Assembly: GCF_000717875.1 (NCBI RefSeq)
Contig: NZ_JOCT01000018.1
Location: 62,001-126,000, forward strand
Origin: Streptomyces sp. NRRL S-455
Lineage (GTDB): Bacteria > Actinomycetota > Actinomycetes > Streptomycetales > Streptomycetaceae
Direction: 5' to 3'
Length of the DNA stretch: 64,000 bases
This document shows positions 16,891 through 26,892 of the stretch, piece after piece. How positions within the stretch are numbered: position 1 is the stretch's first letter; each line of letters starts with the position of its first letter. The notes under the pieces were generated by a model. The model was not told the DNA's origin. It ran no database searches and saw nothing but the letters and a program-made list of their open reading frames with translations. A program made the translations under genes and the position numbers.

Positions 16891-16919
16891 TCAGTAAAAC
16901 ATGCGTACGGTCCTGACAA
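16891..16919 (-). promoter_or_regulatory. Putative promoter of the metNIQ transcript
   Basis: Read leftwards, TTGTCA (16919-16914) and TACTGA (16896-16891) are separated by exactly 17 nt, close to the housekeeping consensus. Initiation would fall at or next to the ATG of the 28-codon ORF. This leaves roughly 290 nt of leader before metN. Confidence 0.5.
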
Positions 16920-16969
16920 GCCGCCGCTGTCCGGATGGTGGACAGCGGTGGACAGGCAGGCGGGACGCG

Positions 16970-17620
16970 TCAGCCGCGGAGGGAGATCTCCACTCCGTGG
17001 TCGGTGACCTGTGCCGACAGGGCCGACAGGTCCTCGACGACCAGGTCGGCCCGCAGCTCGTGGGCCTGGTGGGTTGTGGTCAACGCCACGGTGGTCATGC
17101 CGGCGGCGCGCCCGGCCGCGAGGCCCGCGGGAGCGTCCTCGAAGACGACGCAGTGGGCGGGGTCGACGCCGAGGGTGCGGGCCGCGAGCAGGTAGGGCTC
17201 GGGGTCGGGCTTGCCCCGGGTGATGTCGTCGGCGGCGACGAGCGTCTTGGGCAGGATGCCGACGGCGTCGAGCCTGGCCTCGGCCAGCCGCCGGGTGGCG
17301 GAGGTGACGACGGCCCAGCGCTCGGCCGGCAGGGAGTCGAGGAGGGCGCGCGTCCCCGGCAGCAGGTGCACGCCGCCGTGAGGTACGTCCTCCACCTCCA
17401 GGTCCTCGATCCGCGCGACGGCCCGCGGCACGACCTCGGCGGGCAGCAGGTCGGCGGCTATCTCGGCGGCCGGCCTGCCGTGCAGCTCGACCCGCGCGAA
17501 CTCCTCGGCCGTGATCCCGTACTCGGCGGCCCATCGCGTCCAGCAGCGGTCCACGGAGGCGAGGGACGAGACGAGGGTTCCGTCGTTGTCGAACAGCAGG
17601 GCGTGCGCGTGGATCTTCAT
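16970..17620 (-). CDS. HAD-superfamily hydrolase (phosphoglycolate/sugar-phosphatase-like)
   Basis: A 216-residue HAD enzyme starting at MKIHAHALLFDNDGTLV. Motif I (FDNDGTL, nucleophile Asp), motif II (VVTSATRR), the motif III lysine in GKPDPEPYL and motif IV (VVFEDAPAGL) are complete, with an alpha-helical cap between motifs I and II. The sequence resembles sugar-phosphate or glycerol-phosphate phosphatases of subclass IA. Substrate unknown. It is transcribed towards metNIQ but a promoter-like sequence separates them. Confidence 0.85.
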   Translation of the reverse strand: MKIHAHALLFDNDGTLVSSLASVDRCWTRWAAEYGITAEEFARVELHGRPAAEIAADLLPAEVVPRAVARIEDLEVEDVPHGGVHLLPGTRALLDSLPAERWAVVTSATRRLAEARLDAVGILPKTLVAADDITRGKPDPEPYLLAARTLGVDPAHCVVFEDAPAGLAAGRAAGMTTVALTTTHQAHELRADLVVEDLSALSAQVTDHGVEISLRG

Positions 17621-17689
17621 GTCCTCGACCCTACGGGGCGGGCCAGGGCCGGAGGCATCGGGCCTTTTCGGCCGTAATAAGGTCGCACC

Positions 17690-18049
17690 ATGCTTGATGC
17701 CCTGACGCTGGTGACCGGCGTCGCCGCGCTGCTGCTCGCCGCCTGGTGCGGCTGGGCCGCCTACCGTGACCAGCCGACGAAGGACTGGCACTTCATCGGG
17801 ATGGCCGTCGTCACGCTGCTGTCGGCGATCCAGCTCGTGGTGGGGATCGTGCTGCTGGCGCAGGGCGAGGATCCGGAACAGGGCACGACGATCTTCGTGG
17901 CGTATCTCCTGGGGGCGTTCGCATGCATCCCCGCGGCCGGGTTCATGTCGCTGGCCGAGCGAACGCGGTGGGGCTCGGTCACGGTCGCCGCGGGTGGTGT
18001 GGTGCTGGCCGTGCTGGAGGTGCGGCTCTATGACATCTGGGGAGGCTGA
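17690..18049 (+). CDS. Small integral membrane protein
   Basis: A 119-residue protein with four hydrophobic segments: ALTLVTGVAALLLAAWCGWA, FIGMAVVTLLSAIQLVVGIV, TTIFVAYLLGAFACIPAAGF and SVTVAAGGVVLAVLEVRL. I recognise no catalytic motif or family. It is followed one nucleotide after its stop by the start of a second membrane protein, so the two are probably translated together and may form a complex. Confidence 0.7.
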   Translation: MLDALTLVTGVAALLLAAWCGWAAYRDQPTKDWHFIGMAVVTLLSAIQLVVGIVLLAQGEDPEQGTTIFVAYLLGAFACIPAAGFMSLAERTRWGSVTVAAGGVVLAVLEVRLYDIWGG

Positions 18050-18050
18050 G

Positions 18051-18461
18051 GTGAGCCGGCGACGGCTGACCAGTGGGCCGGGCACGCTGCTGGTGTGGCT
18101 GTACGGCGTGATGGTCGTCGGGGCGGTGTCGCGATCGGCGTACCAGATCGCGACGGAGTTCGACCGGGCGCCGCTGGCGTACTCGCTGTCGGCCGTGGCC
18201 GGTGTCGTGTACGGGTTCATCACGTACACGCTGGTGCGGGGTGGGGAGAGGGCTCGGCGAGCGGCGCTGGTGTGTTGTGTCGCGGAGCTGGTGGGTGTGC
18301 TGACGGTGGGGACCTGGACGCTGGTCGAGCCGTCGGCGTTTCCCGACGCCACCGTGTGGTCGGACTTCGGGATGGGGTATGTGTTCATCCCGGTTCTGTT
18401 GCCGTTGTCGGCGATCTACTGGCTACGGATCTCGCGTACGCGAGATGGGGATGCCGCCTGA
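18051..18461 (+). CDS. Small integral membrane protein, coupled to the previous gene
   Basis: GTG at 18051 (VSRRRLTSGPGTLLVWLYGV) is preceded by GGGGAGG, which lies inside the end of the upstream gene; ATG at 18030 is a less likely in-frame alternative. The 136-residue product has four likely membrane helices, around LLVWLYGVMVVGAVS, AYSLSAVAGVVYGFITYTL, ALVCCVAELVGVLTVGTW and VFIPVLLPLSAIYWL. Function unknown. Confidence 0.68.
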   Translation: MSRRRLTSGPGTLLVWLYGVMVVGAVSRSAYQIATEFDRAPLAYSLSAVAGVVYGFITYTLVRGGERARRAALVCCVAELVGVLTVGTWTLVEPSAFPDATVWSDFGMGYVFIPVLLPLSAIYWLRISRTRDGDAA

Positions 18462-18496
18462 GGTGATCAGGCGGCCGCGGGCAGTGTGTCGCTGTT

Positions 18497-18550
18497 CGCG
18501 CCCACGCGGCGGAGCCGCACTTCGCTATAGCCCCGCGCCCCTCAAGGGCG
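18497..18550. repeat. Dispersed GC-rich intergenic repeat (variant form)
   Basis: The stretch includes a CGGCGGAGCCG palindrome followed by CCCCGCGCCCCTCAAGGGCG. The second half is shared with the GTTCCCCGCGCCCCTGAGGG family seen at 22016, 25336, 33722 and 56266. It lies at a convergent gene junction, a typical position for these elements. Confidence 0.5.
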
Positions 18551-18554
18551 AGCT

Positions 18555-19052
18555 TCAGGCTGTCGCCGCGTACGTCCCGGCCGGCTTCTCCAGGACGATC
18601 ATCGGTACTCCGTCCGCCCCCTGGGACGTGCCCACCGTCTGATAGCCCACCTTGCGGTAGAGGCGGAGGTTGCCCTCGCTGCGGTGGCCCGTGTGCAGGC
18701 GGAAGCGGGTGGCGCCGTGCTGGCCGGCGAGGGCCGATTCGGCCGCCCGGAGGAGGCGGGCGCCGATGCCGTGGCCCTGGAGTCGCGGGTGCACGCAGAG
18801 CTTGCCGATGGCGGCCGCGCCGTCCTCGGTGACCGAGCCGCGGACCGAGCCCACGACCTCGTCGCCGAGCCGGGCCACGAAGACGCAGTCGCGGGCTACC
18901 TCCTCGCGGACCGAGTCGAGTGTTTGGACGAGCGGGTCGATGCGGTAGTTCCCGTACAGCGCCGCCTCCGGCTGGAAGCACAGGTACTGCAGCCTGAAGA
19001 TCTGCTCCGCGTCCTGCTCGGTCGCCGCAGAGATGGTCACACTCATGCCCAT
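18555..19052 (-). CDS. GNAT-family N-acetyltransferase
   Basis: A 165-residue acetyltransferase, MGMSVTISAATEQDAEQIFR, with GGGAGG upstream; ATG at 19046 is the alternative start. The acetyl-CoA motif is VHPRLQGHGIGARLLRAAES, and the final LYRKVGYQTVG with IVLEKP is the usual GNAT C-terminal strand. The acceptor is unknown. It lies immediately downstream of the sigma-like gene in the same direction. Confidence 0.82.
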   Translation of the reverse strand: MGMSVTISAATEQDAEQIFRLQYLCFQPEAALYGNYRIDPLVQTLDSVREEVARDCVFVARLGDEVVGSVRGSVTEDGAAAIGKLCVHPRLQGHGIGARLLRAAESALAGQHGATRFRLHTGHRSEGNLRLYRKVGYQTVGTSQGADGVPMIVLEKPAGTYAATA

Positions 19053-19108
19053 GTGCGCACGCCTCCCGCTCATCTGATCACTATCGTCCCTCACTCCTAT
19101 CCCCGTCC

Positions 19109-19603
19109 TCAGCGGGCCGCAACCTCCGGCGTGAGCAATCTGCGGAGACATCCCAGGCATCTGGAACGTTCCGGACCAAGACTCCCCTGTGAGATACCCA
19201 ACTCCCCTGCGATTTCCTGGTATGTCAGGTCCTCGGGCGAGAGCAGGGCCTCCATCAGCCGGGGGCAGCGGCCCGGGAGGCGCCGTACGGCCTCCCGCAG
19301 AGCACGGCCGCGAGCCGCGGCGAGCGCGAGCTGTTCGGGGCCGCGCCGATCGTCGTCGACCGGCTCGACGGCGTACGGCTGTTCGAGGCGGCTGGTACGG
19401 CGGGTGCGGCGGGCCTCCGAGCGGATGGCCCGGCGGAGCCATTCCTGCGGGTCGGACGGCGGATCCTCGGCGTCGAGACGCTCCAGCAGGCGGAGCCAGA
19501 CCGCCTGCTCCAGATCGCCCGGTTCGGCTCCGGCGGCAGGCGCCTCGGCGCAGGCCTCGGCGTTGAGCAGCGGGCGCAGGTCGGTGACCAGGTCGTGCGT
19601 CAT
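19109..19603 (-). CDS. RNA polymerase sigma-70-like (ECF-type) protein
   Basis: A 164-residue protein with the layout of a short sigma factor. The N-terminal part has a region-2-like segment (LEQAVWLRLLERLD with DPQEWLRRAIRSEARR), and the C-terminal part has a region-4 helix-turn-helix (LTYQEIAGELGISQGSLG). It is shorter and more divergent in region 2 than typical ECF sigma factors, so it may be a regulator or a divergent sigma. No anti-sigma gene is adjacent. Confidence 0.65.
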   Translation of the reverse strand: MTHDLVTDLRPLLNAEACAEAPAAGAEPGDLEQAVWLRLLERLDAEDPPSDPQEWLRRAIRSEARRTRRTSRLEQPYAVEPVDDDRRGPEQLALAAARGRALREAVRRLPGRCPRLMEALLSPEDLTYQEIAGELGISQGSLGPERSRCLGCLRRLLTPEVAAR

Positions 19604-19695
19604 ATGCGGAGCGACGCGGCCGCCCGGGTGGCGGGTTGCCCGGACGGCCGGAGCTCACCCCACCGGGTGGATGTGGGGCTCGGTCATTGACGCGC

Positions 19696-20871
19696 TCAGC
19701 CGTTGAGGAAGTCCTCGCGGGCCAGCAGGCCCGTGTCGGGCTGGTCGGTGAAGACGCCGTCGATGCCGGTCGCGAAGTACGCCCGGTACGCGCCGAAGAC
19801 GTCACCGTAGGCGTCGGCCTCCGTGCCCTTGCGGAAGTCGGCGGGGAGGAAGGGATTCTCGTTGCGCAGGGTCCACGGGTGCAGGATGAGGCCCACCTTG
19901 TGCGCGTCCGAGACCAGCGTCGTCGGCTCGGTGAGGTTGCCCTCGGCATCCCGCGGGATCACCAGGTCCAGCGTCGGGCCGATGCCCTGCGCGTAGGAGG
20001 CGATCTCCCTCAGGCCGGCCGGCTTGACGAGGTCGGCGACGGTGCGCGGGTCGCCCGACTCGACGAAGTCCCAGGGGCGGGTGTTCGCCGAGGACAGCAG
20101 GACGACCAGGGGGTTGTCGACGAGCTTGTTGAGGCGTTCGATGCTGGTCGGCTCGAAGGACTGGATGACGACCGGGGACGTTCGCTCGCACTTGCGGTAC
20201 TTGCGCAGCAGCTTGGCGACCCGCTCCTCCAGCGGCAGGCCCTGCTTGCGGAAGTAGGTGGGGTGCTTGAGTTCGGGGTAGATCCAGACCTGCTTGCCGC
20301 GCTCACGGGTCTGCTCGCCCTGCCACTCCAGGACCTCTTCGAAGGTGGGGATCTCCCAGCGCCCGTTGTAGAGGGTGTTGTGCGGGCGGTTGGCCGGGAT
20401 GCGCTCGACCGCGCGCAGGGTCTTCAACTCGGCGAGGGTGAAGTCCTCGGTGAACCAGCCGGTGGTGGAGACGCCGTCGAGGAGCTTGGTCGTCTTGCGG
20501 TCGGCGAACTCGGGGTGGTCGGCGACGTCCGTGGTGCCGCCGATCTCCGGCTCGTGACGGCAGACGAGGTGCCCGTCCTTCGTCGGCACCAGGTCGCCGG
20601 CCTCGACGATGTCCGCGCCCATGTCGAGAGCGAGCTGGTACGAACCGATGGTGTGCTCCGGGCGGTAGCCACTGGCCCCGCGGTGGCCGACGATCGTCGG
20701 CTTGGGAAGGCTCTCCAACCCCCCGTGCGCGCCGCCGCGCAGCCGGGCGCCGTCCGCTCTCGCCGTGCCGGTCACGCCGAGGACCGCTCCGCCGGCGCCG
20801 AGCACCGCCGCCCCGAGCAGGGCCCGCCGTCCGGTGCCGCTCGTTTCCTCGTTCGACTTCTGCGTACCCAT
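19696..20871 (-). CDS. Secreted glycerophosphodiester phosphodiesterase
   Basis: A 391-residue protein. The N-terminus carries a Tat-like signal, TGRRALLGAAVLGAGGAVLG, with cleavage probable near TARA. The GDPD domain starts VGHRGASGYRPEHTIGSY, with HRG as the general acid/base site, followed by metal-site residues in VEAGDLVPTKDGHLVCRHEP and the PELKHP motif. It should hydrolyse deacylated phospholipid diesters outside the cell to glycerol-3-phosphate and an alcohol. It diverges from the acyltransferase gene across a 416-bp gap. Confidence 0.88.
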   Translation of the reverse strand: MGTQKSNEETSGTGRRALLGAAVLGAGGAVLGVTGTARADGARLRGGAHGGLESLPKPTIVGHRGASGYRPEHTIGSYQLALDMGADIVEAGDLVPTKDGHLVCRHEPEIGGTTDVADHPEFADRKTTKLLDGVSTTGWFTEDFTLAELKTLRAVERIPANRPHNTLYNGRWEIPTFEEVLEWQGEQTRERGKQVWIYPELKHPTYFRKQGLPLEERVAKLLRKYRKCERTSPVVIQSFEPTSIERLNKLVDNPLVVLLSSANTRPWDFVESGDPRTVADLVKPAGLREIASYAQGIGPTLDLVIPRDAEGNLTEPTTLVSDAHKVGLILHPWTLRNENPFLPADFRKGTEADAYGDVFGAYRAYFATGIDGVFTDQPDTGLLAREDFLNG

Positions 20872-21287
20872 GAGCGGCCTCCCTGCCGTCGGCTCGTCAG
20901 TGCGGGCTGATCGTAAGGGCGCGTACATGACGAGTGGGAGACGCCGCGCGGAACACGCGGGTGACGAGGGATGTCACGGTGGCCCGTGTGGGGGAGAACT
21001 GACGGACCGTCGCATTTCTCGGGCCCCGATCGGCGCCCCGGTGGATTCGGAGCGGCTGTGCTGGGAACGCGTGCGGGGCCGACGGCGGCGCGCCCGGGGC
21101 GATGTCCGTCACATCGTGGCGGCTGTGTCACCGGCCATCGACGGTGCGTCACCGCAGGTAAACACGCGTCAACAGTACGTAAGGCCTCGGTTAAGTCGCC
21201 GTGCCGATGTGCGCGACCCCCGGGGCCGCGAGTATCGTCCTCACCTGCACAGACTCATAAAGCAATCCCTTGACACCGGAGGGTCCG
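20872..21287. other. 416-bp divergent intergenic region
   Basis: This gap separates the leftward GDPD gene from the rightward acyltransferase gene and must hold both promoters. I found no convincing small gene, long inverted repeat or PHO-box-like direct repeats on inspection. The acyltransferase ribosome site (GGAGGG) lies at its right end. Confidence 0.4.
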
Positions 21288-21962
21288 TTGTCCCGCTTCG
21301 CGCTCATCAAGGCAGTGCTCGGCCCGATCATGCGCCTGATGTTCCGCCCACAGGTGGAAGGCGCGGAGCACATTCCCGCCGACGGTCCGGTCATCCTGGC
21401 CGGCAACCACCTGACGTTCATCGACTCGATGATCCTTCCGCTGGTCTGCGACCGGCAGGTCTTCTTCATCGGCAAGGACGAGTACGTGACCGGCAAGGGC
21501 CTCAAGGGCCGGCTGATGGCCTGGTTCTTCACGGGCGTCGGCATGATCCCGGTCGACCGGGACGGCGGCCGGGGCGGCGTGGCCGCGCTGATGACCGGGC
21601 GACGGGTCCTGGAGGAGGGCCGGGTCTTCGGTATCTACCCGGAGGGCACGCGGTCGCCCGACGGCCGCCTGTACCGGGGGCGTACCGGCATTGCCCGGCT
21701 CACGCTGATGACGGGGGCGCCGGTGGTGCCGTTCGCGATGATCGGCACGGACAGGCTCCAGCCGGGCGGGGCGGGTCTGCCCCGCCCCGGCAAGGTCACC
21801 GTGCGGTTCGGTGAGGCGATGGAGTTCTCCCGGTACGAGGGGATGGACCGGGACCGTTACGTGCTGCGGGCCGTGACCGACTCGGTGATGAGTGAGGTCA
21901 TGCGGCTGTCCGGGCAGGAGTACGTGGACATGTACGCGAGCAAGGCGAAGGAAGCGGCGTAG
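21288..21962 (+). CDS. 1-acyl-sn-glycerol-3-phosphate acyltransferase family (PlsC-like)
   Basis: A 224-residue acyltransferase. The start is taken as TTG at 21288 (LSRFALIKAVLGP), four bases after GGAGGG; TTG at 21270 is in frame but has no ribosome site. The catalytic NHLTFIDS (HX4D), the substrate-binding YPEGTRSPDG and VVPFAMIGTD are all present. It should acylate lysophosphatidate or a related acceptor at the membrane in phospholipid synthesis. Confidence 0.87.
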   Translation: MSRFALIKAVLGPIMRLMFRPQVEGAEHIPADGPVILAGNHLTFIDSMILPLVCDRQVFFIGKDEYVTGKGLKGRLMAWFFTGVGMIPVDRDGGRGGVAALMTGRRVLEEGRVFGIYPEGTRSPDGRLYRGRTGIARLTLMTGAPVVPFAMIGTDRLQPGGAGLPRPGKVTVRFGEAMEFSRYEGMDRDRYVLRAVTDSVMSEVMRLSGQEYVDMYASKAKEAA

Positions 21963-22015
21963 TTCCGACCGGGCGCGCGCCGTGGCCGGTGGGTCTCGCG
22001 GCCGCGGGAGGGCGT

Positions 22016-22067
22016 GGCCTGGTCGCGCAGTTCCCCGCGCCCCTGAGGGTGGTCACCCTCAGGGGCG
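22016..22067. repeat. Dispersed repeat forming a bidirectional hairpin terminator
   Basis: The block contains GCGCAGTTCCCCGCGCCCCTGA, written here as its two halves GCGCAGTTCCCC and GCGCCCCTGA. From 22038 to 22067 it is a near-perfect palindrome: CGCCCCTGAGGGTG and CACCCTCAGGGGCG with two bases between. It sits between the convergent acyltransferase and MFS genes and probably terminates both. Confidence 0.75.
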
Positions 22068-22085
22068 TTCCGTCGGGCGGGCGGG

Positions 22086-23618
22086 TCAGGTGTGGTCCGG
22101 GGTCGATTCCAGTTTCTGGTGGCGCAGCAGGAACCAGGCCACCGCCGCCGCGGCCAGCAGGACCGCCGCGCCGACGCCCGACGCGAGTGCCAGTCCGTCG
22201 ACGAACGACGTGCGGGCCGCGTCCAGCATCACGGAGGCGCTGTGCGGGGGCATGCCCGCGGCCGCCTCGACCGCGCCGCCCAGCGACTCGTGGGCCGCGG
22301 CGGGTGTGCCCGCCGGGCCGGTGAAGTCGCGGTAGACGCCGGTCACGATCGAGCCGAGCACGGCGATGCCGAGGGCGGCGCCCAGTTCGTAGGCCGTCTC
22401 GGACACGGCGGAGGCGGAGCCCGCCTGCTCCCTGGGCACGCTGGAGAGGATCACGTCGGCGGTCACGGTGAACGAGAAACCGGCACCGGCGCCGACCACC
22501 AGCAGCGCGGCTCCGAGCAGCGGGTAGCCGGTGGACTGGTCGATCACCGTGAGCGCGGCCAGGGCGAGGCCGATCGCCGCGAGGCCGCCGGAGACGACGG
22601 CACGCACCGAGAAGCGGCGTGCCGTACGCCCCGCGACCAGACCGGCCACCACCGCGCCGATCGCGGCGGGCAGTTCGGCCAGACCCGCCTCGAACGGCCC
22701 CCTGCCCTGCACGAGCTGCAGGTACTGGGAGAGGAAGAACACCAGTCCGGACAGGCCGAGGATGGTCAGCAGGTCGGCCAGCACCGCCCCGCTGAAGCCA
22801 CGGCTGCGGAACAGCCGCATGTCCAGCAGTGGGGCCGGGAGCCGGAACTGCCGGCGGACGAACCCGTACAGGGCGGCGAGACCCAGCAGGCCGGCGGCCG
22901 AGGCGGCCCAGGCGAAACCGTGGGTGGCGGTCTCCTTGATCGCGTACACGACACCGACCATGCCGACCAGTGACAGCACGACGCTGCCCAGGCCCCAGGG
23001 GCCCGGGTTCGCCGTGCGCGACTCGGGCAGCAGCTTGATTCCGACGAGGACCAGCACGGCCATCACGGGCAGGTTGATCAGGAAGACCGACCCCCACCAG
23101 AAATGCTCCAGCAGGAACCCGCCGACGATGGGGCCGACGGCGGTGCCCGCCGATGCGGTGGCGCCCCAGATGCCGACGGCGAGACTGCGCTCCCGTGCGT
23201 CGTGGAAGAGGTTGCGGATCAGCGCGAGCGTGGCCGGCATCAGGGTCGCGCCGGCGACGCCGAGCAGCGCCCGCGCGACGATCATCATCTCGGGCGTGGT
23301 GGCGTAGGCGTTGAACACGGATATCGCGCCGAACGCCGTGGCACCGGCCAGCAGGATCCGCTTGCGGCCGATGCGGTCGCCGAGGCTTCCCATGGAGACG
23401 AGCAGACCGGCGATGACGAACGAGTAGACGTCGCCGATCCACAGCAGCTGGGTGCCCGAGGGGTTCAGGTCCTCACTGATGTAGGGGGTCGCGAGACCGA
23501 GGACGGTCGCGTCGACGGCCACCAGCAGCACGGCGAGCACGAGAACGCCGAGCGCTAGCCAGCGGCCCGGGCGCTTCACCGCCTCGGTCGTTGTCGCCGT
23601 CTGCAGGGTGCTGGTCAT
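22086..23618 (-). CDS. MFS drug efflux transporter, DHA2 (14-helix) family
   Basis: A 510-residue membrane protein starting MTSTLQTATTTEAVKRPGRW. The motif GDRIGRKRILLAG after helix 2 is the MFS motif A, DATVLGLATPYI fits motif D1, and GPIVGGFLLEHFWW is the antiporter motif C in helix 5. Length and 14 predicted helices fit the EmrB/QacA proton antiporters. The start overlaps the TetR stop as ATGA, so the pump is coupled to its probable repressor. Confidence 0.9.
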   Translation of the reverse strand: MTSTLQTATTTEAVKRPGRWLALGVLVLAVLLVAVDATVLGLATPYISEDLNPSGTQLLWIGDVYSFVIAGLLVSMGSLGDRIGRKRILLAGATAFGAISVFNAYATTPEMMIVARALLGVAGATLMPATLALIRNLFHDARERSLAVGIWGATASAGTAVGPIVGGFLLEHFWWGSVFLINLPVMAVLVLVGIKLLPESRTANPGPWGLGSVVLSLVGMVGVVYAIKETATHGFAWAASAAGLLGLAALYGFVRRQFRLPAPLLDMRLFRSRGFSGAVLADLLTILGLSGLVFFLSQYLQLVQGRGPFEAGLAELPAAIGAVVAGLVAGRTARRFSVRAVVSGGLAAIGLALAALTVIDQSTGYPLLGAALLVVGAGAGFSFTVTADVILSSVPREQAGSASAVSETAYELGAALGIAVLGSIVTGVYRDFTGPAGTPAAAHESLGGAVEAAAGMPPHSASVMLDAARTSFVDGLALASGVGAAVLLAAAAVAWFLLRHQKLESTPDHT

Positions 23619-24166
23619 GATTCCTCTCTCCGTAGTGCACCGCCGAGCAGCAGCTCGACGATCATGTGCTGGAAGTCCTTGGGGGCGCCCTTGCCGCTCT
23701 GCACCATCCAGGCGCCGGAGGCGATCAGCCCGTACAGCGCCTCGGTGAGCCAGGCCGGCGTGAGGTCGATGCGGAACTCGCCGCTGAGCTGGCCGCGCCG
23801 GAACAGGGCGGAGATCCGGTCGTCGATCAGGGTCCAGCCCGCGTTCTGTTCCTCGCCCTCGAACAGCTGGTTCTCGGTGTAGAGGAAGGCGAGCAGTCCG
23901 GCGGCCGGCTCGACGGCCCCGACCAGCCGGCGGACGGCCTCGCTCGCCGCGCCCTCGTCCAGCCGGGCCGCGTCCAGGGCGGCCTGGCACTCCGCGATGC
24001 AGAGCGTCTCCAGTGCGCGGACGAGGGCGTCCCGTCCGGCGACATGGCGGTGCAGCGTGGCCCGGCTGATCCCGGCGGCCTTGGCGACCTCGTCCATCGT
24101 CGCGGTGGATTTGTGCGTCAGCAGGGCGGCGGCGGAGCGCAGCACATGGTCAAGGTCGACAGCCAT
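23615..24166 (-). CDS. TetR-family transcriptional regulator
   Basis: A 183-residue regulator from MAVDLDHVLRSAAALL. The helix-turn-helix is TMDEVAKAAGISRATLHRHV (about residues 24-43), and the C-terminal helices form the ligand-binding and dimer region. Earlier in-frame ATGs at 24184 and 24193 are possible, but the operator palindrome covers the latter. It is the first gene of a two-gene unit with the MFS pump and probably represses it until a toxic ligand binds. Confidence 0.87.
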   Translation of the reverse strand: MAVDLDHVLRSAAALLTHKSTATMDEVAKAAGISRATLHRHVAGRDALVRALETLCIAECQAALDAARLDEGAASEAVRRLVGAVEPAAGLLAFLYTENQLFEGEEQNAGWTLIDDRISALFRRGQLSGEFRIDLTPAWLTEALYGLIASGAWMVQSGKGAPKDFQHMIVELLLGGALRREES

Positions 24167-24185
24167 GAGACGAGCATAGACCATA

Positions 24186-24203
24186 TGAGACATGAATGTC
24201 TCA
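24186..24203. promoter_or_regulatory. Perfect palindromic operator, probably for the TetR regulator
   Basis: TGAGACATGAATGTCTCA has 8-bp arms with a 2-bp centre and lies 20 bp upstream of the TetR start, where it would overlap the promoter. Perfect short palindromes here are the usual autoregulatory operators of TetR proteins. Confidence 0.7.
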
Positions 24204-24254
24204 CACAGGGCATGCGTGACTCATTGCTGCCGAGTCACGGAGGGAGAGGGGTGA

Positions 24255-25226
24255 TCAGTGCCAGGGCAGCTGTCCGCGCCGCTCCCAGTACGCGCGTGGT
24301 TCCTCGGCCAGCGTGGCGAGGCGGGCCAGCTGGTCGTCGTCGAGGTCCACGACCGCGGCGTGCAGGTTGGAGGCGAGCTGGCCGGTGGTGGCGGCGCCGG
24401 AGAGGACGACCCCGGCCCAGGGCTGACGCAGGATGACGGCCAGGGCGACGGCGTCACAGCCCAGTCCCGTCCGCTCGGCGATCTCTTTCATGACGTCCGG
24501 CGCGTGCGGGCCCGCCAGTCGGCCGTTGGCCATGCCCTCCTTGACGATCACGGTCAGGCCGGCGTCGTGCGCCTCGGCGAGCGCGGGGGCGGCGGAGGTC
24601 TCCAACGCGTTGTACGTGGACTGCACCGTACGGAAGAGGGGTTCGCCGTCGACCGTCACGGCCAGGGCGGCGCGGATCGCGTCCGCCTGCGCGGGGCCGC
24701 TGGTGGAGAAGCCGACGGTGAGGCCCTGGGCGGCGGCCTCCGCGAGCTTCGCGTGGAGCTCCTTGTCGCTGAGGGCCGGGCTGTCGGGGGTCACCGAGTG
24801 GATCTGGTACAGGTCGAGCCGGTCGCCGAGCAGGGCGTGGCTCTCCGCGCGCTGCCGCTCGTAGGCGGCCAGGGTGTGGTCCTTGACCTCGTGCGTCTCG
24901 GCGTCGGTGGACCAGTCGGCGGTGTAGGTGTAGCCCCACTTGCTGCCGATGACGATGTCATCGAGGCCGGGCCTGTTCCGCAGCCAGTCGGCGAGGAACT
25001 CCTCCGAGCGGCCGTAGGAGCGGGCGGCGTCGAAGTAGCGGACGCCCTGTGCGTAGGCGGCGTCGAGGAGTTCGTGGGTGCGCTCCCGCAGGGCATCGAC
25101 CGTGCGCTCCGAAGGAAGGTCCTCGTCTCGGCCGAGGTTGATGTAGCCGGGGCGTCCCACGGCGGCGAGGCCCAGGCCGATGTGGCAGGTGGGGGTCGTC
25201 GCTGTGGCCAGGCGGGCGAAGGGCAT
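24255..25226 (-). CDS. Aldo/keto reductase
   Basis: A 323-residue NADPH-dependent oxidoreductase of the (beta/alpha)8 AKR fold. The catalytic tetrad is visible: Asp and Tyr in YFDAARSYGRSEEF, Lys in IGSKWGYTY and His in YQIHSVTPDSP. The C-terminal LSGAATTGQLASNLHA forms the cofactor phosphate-binding region. Substrate unknown. It is upstream of, and in the same direction as, the TetR-MFS pair, but the operator lies between them. Confidence 0.87.
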   Translation of the reverse strand: MPFARLATATTPTCHIGLGLAAVGRPGYINLGRDEDLPSERTVDALRERTHELLDAAYAQGVRYFDAARSYGRSEEFLADWLRNRPGLDDIVIGSKWGYTYTADWSTDAETHEVKDHTLAAYERQRAESHALLGDRLDLYQIHSVTPDSPALSDKELHAKLAEAAAQGLTVGFSTSGPAQADAIRAALAVTVDGEPLFRTVQSTYNALETSAAPALAEAHDAGLTVIVKEGMANGRLAGPHAPDVMKEIAERTGLGCDAVALAVILRQPWAGVVLSGAATTGQLASNLHAAVVDLDDDQLARLATLAEEPRAYWERRGQLPWH

Positions 25227-25335
25227 CGGGGGCTCCGTTCGGTCGGCTGCGGCTTTCGACCAACGTAACGCCCGGGATGACCTTCGCCCCTGACCTCGGG
25301 GCTTGTCGCGCTCTTGCGGATGCGGGGCTTCTGGG

Positions 25336-26807
<1,472 letters not shown>

Positions 26808-26828
26808 TCAATGGGTGTGGATGTGCCG

Positions 26829-26857
26829 CCGCCTCCTCACCCCTGGTGAGGAGGCGG
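26829..26857 (-). terminator. Hairpin between argG and argH
   Basis: CCGCCTCCTCACC pairs perfectly with GGTGAGGAGGCGG around three bases. It lies 35 nt after the argG stop and 33 nt before the argH start. No T-tract follows, so it could be a partial terminator or an RNA-stability element. Confidence 0.6.
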
Positions 26858-26892
26858 TCATCACGCTACTGCTTGCGCGAGGCCCCGCCGGG

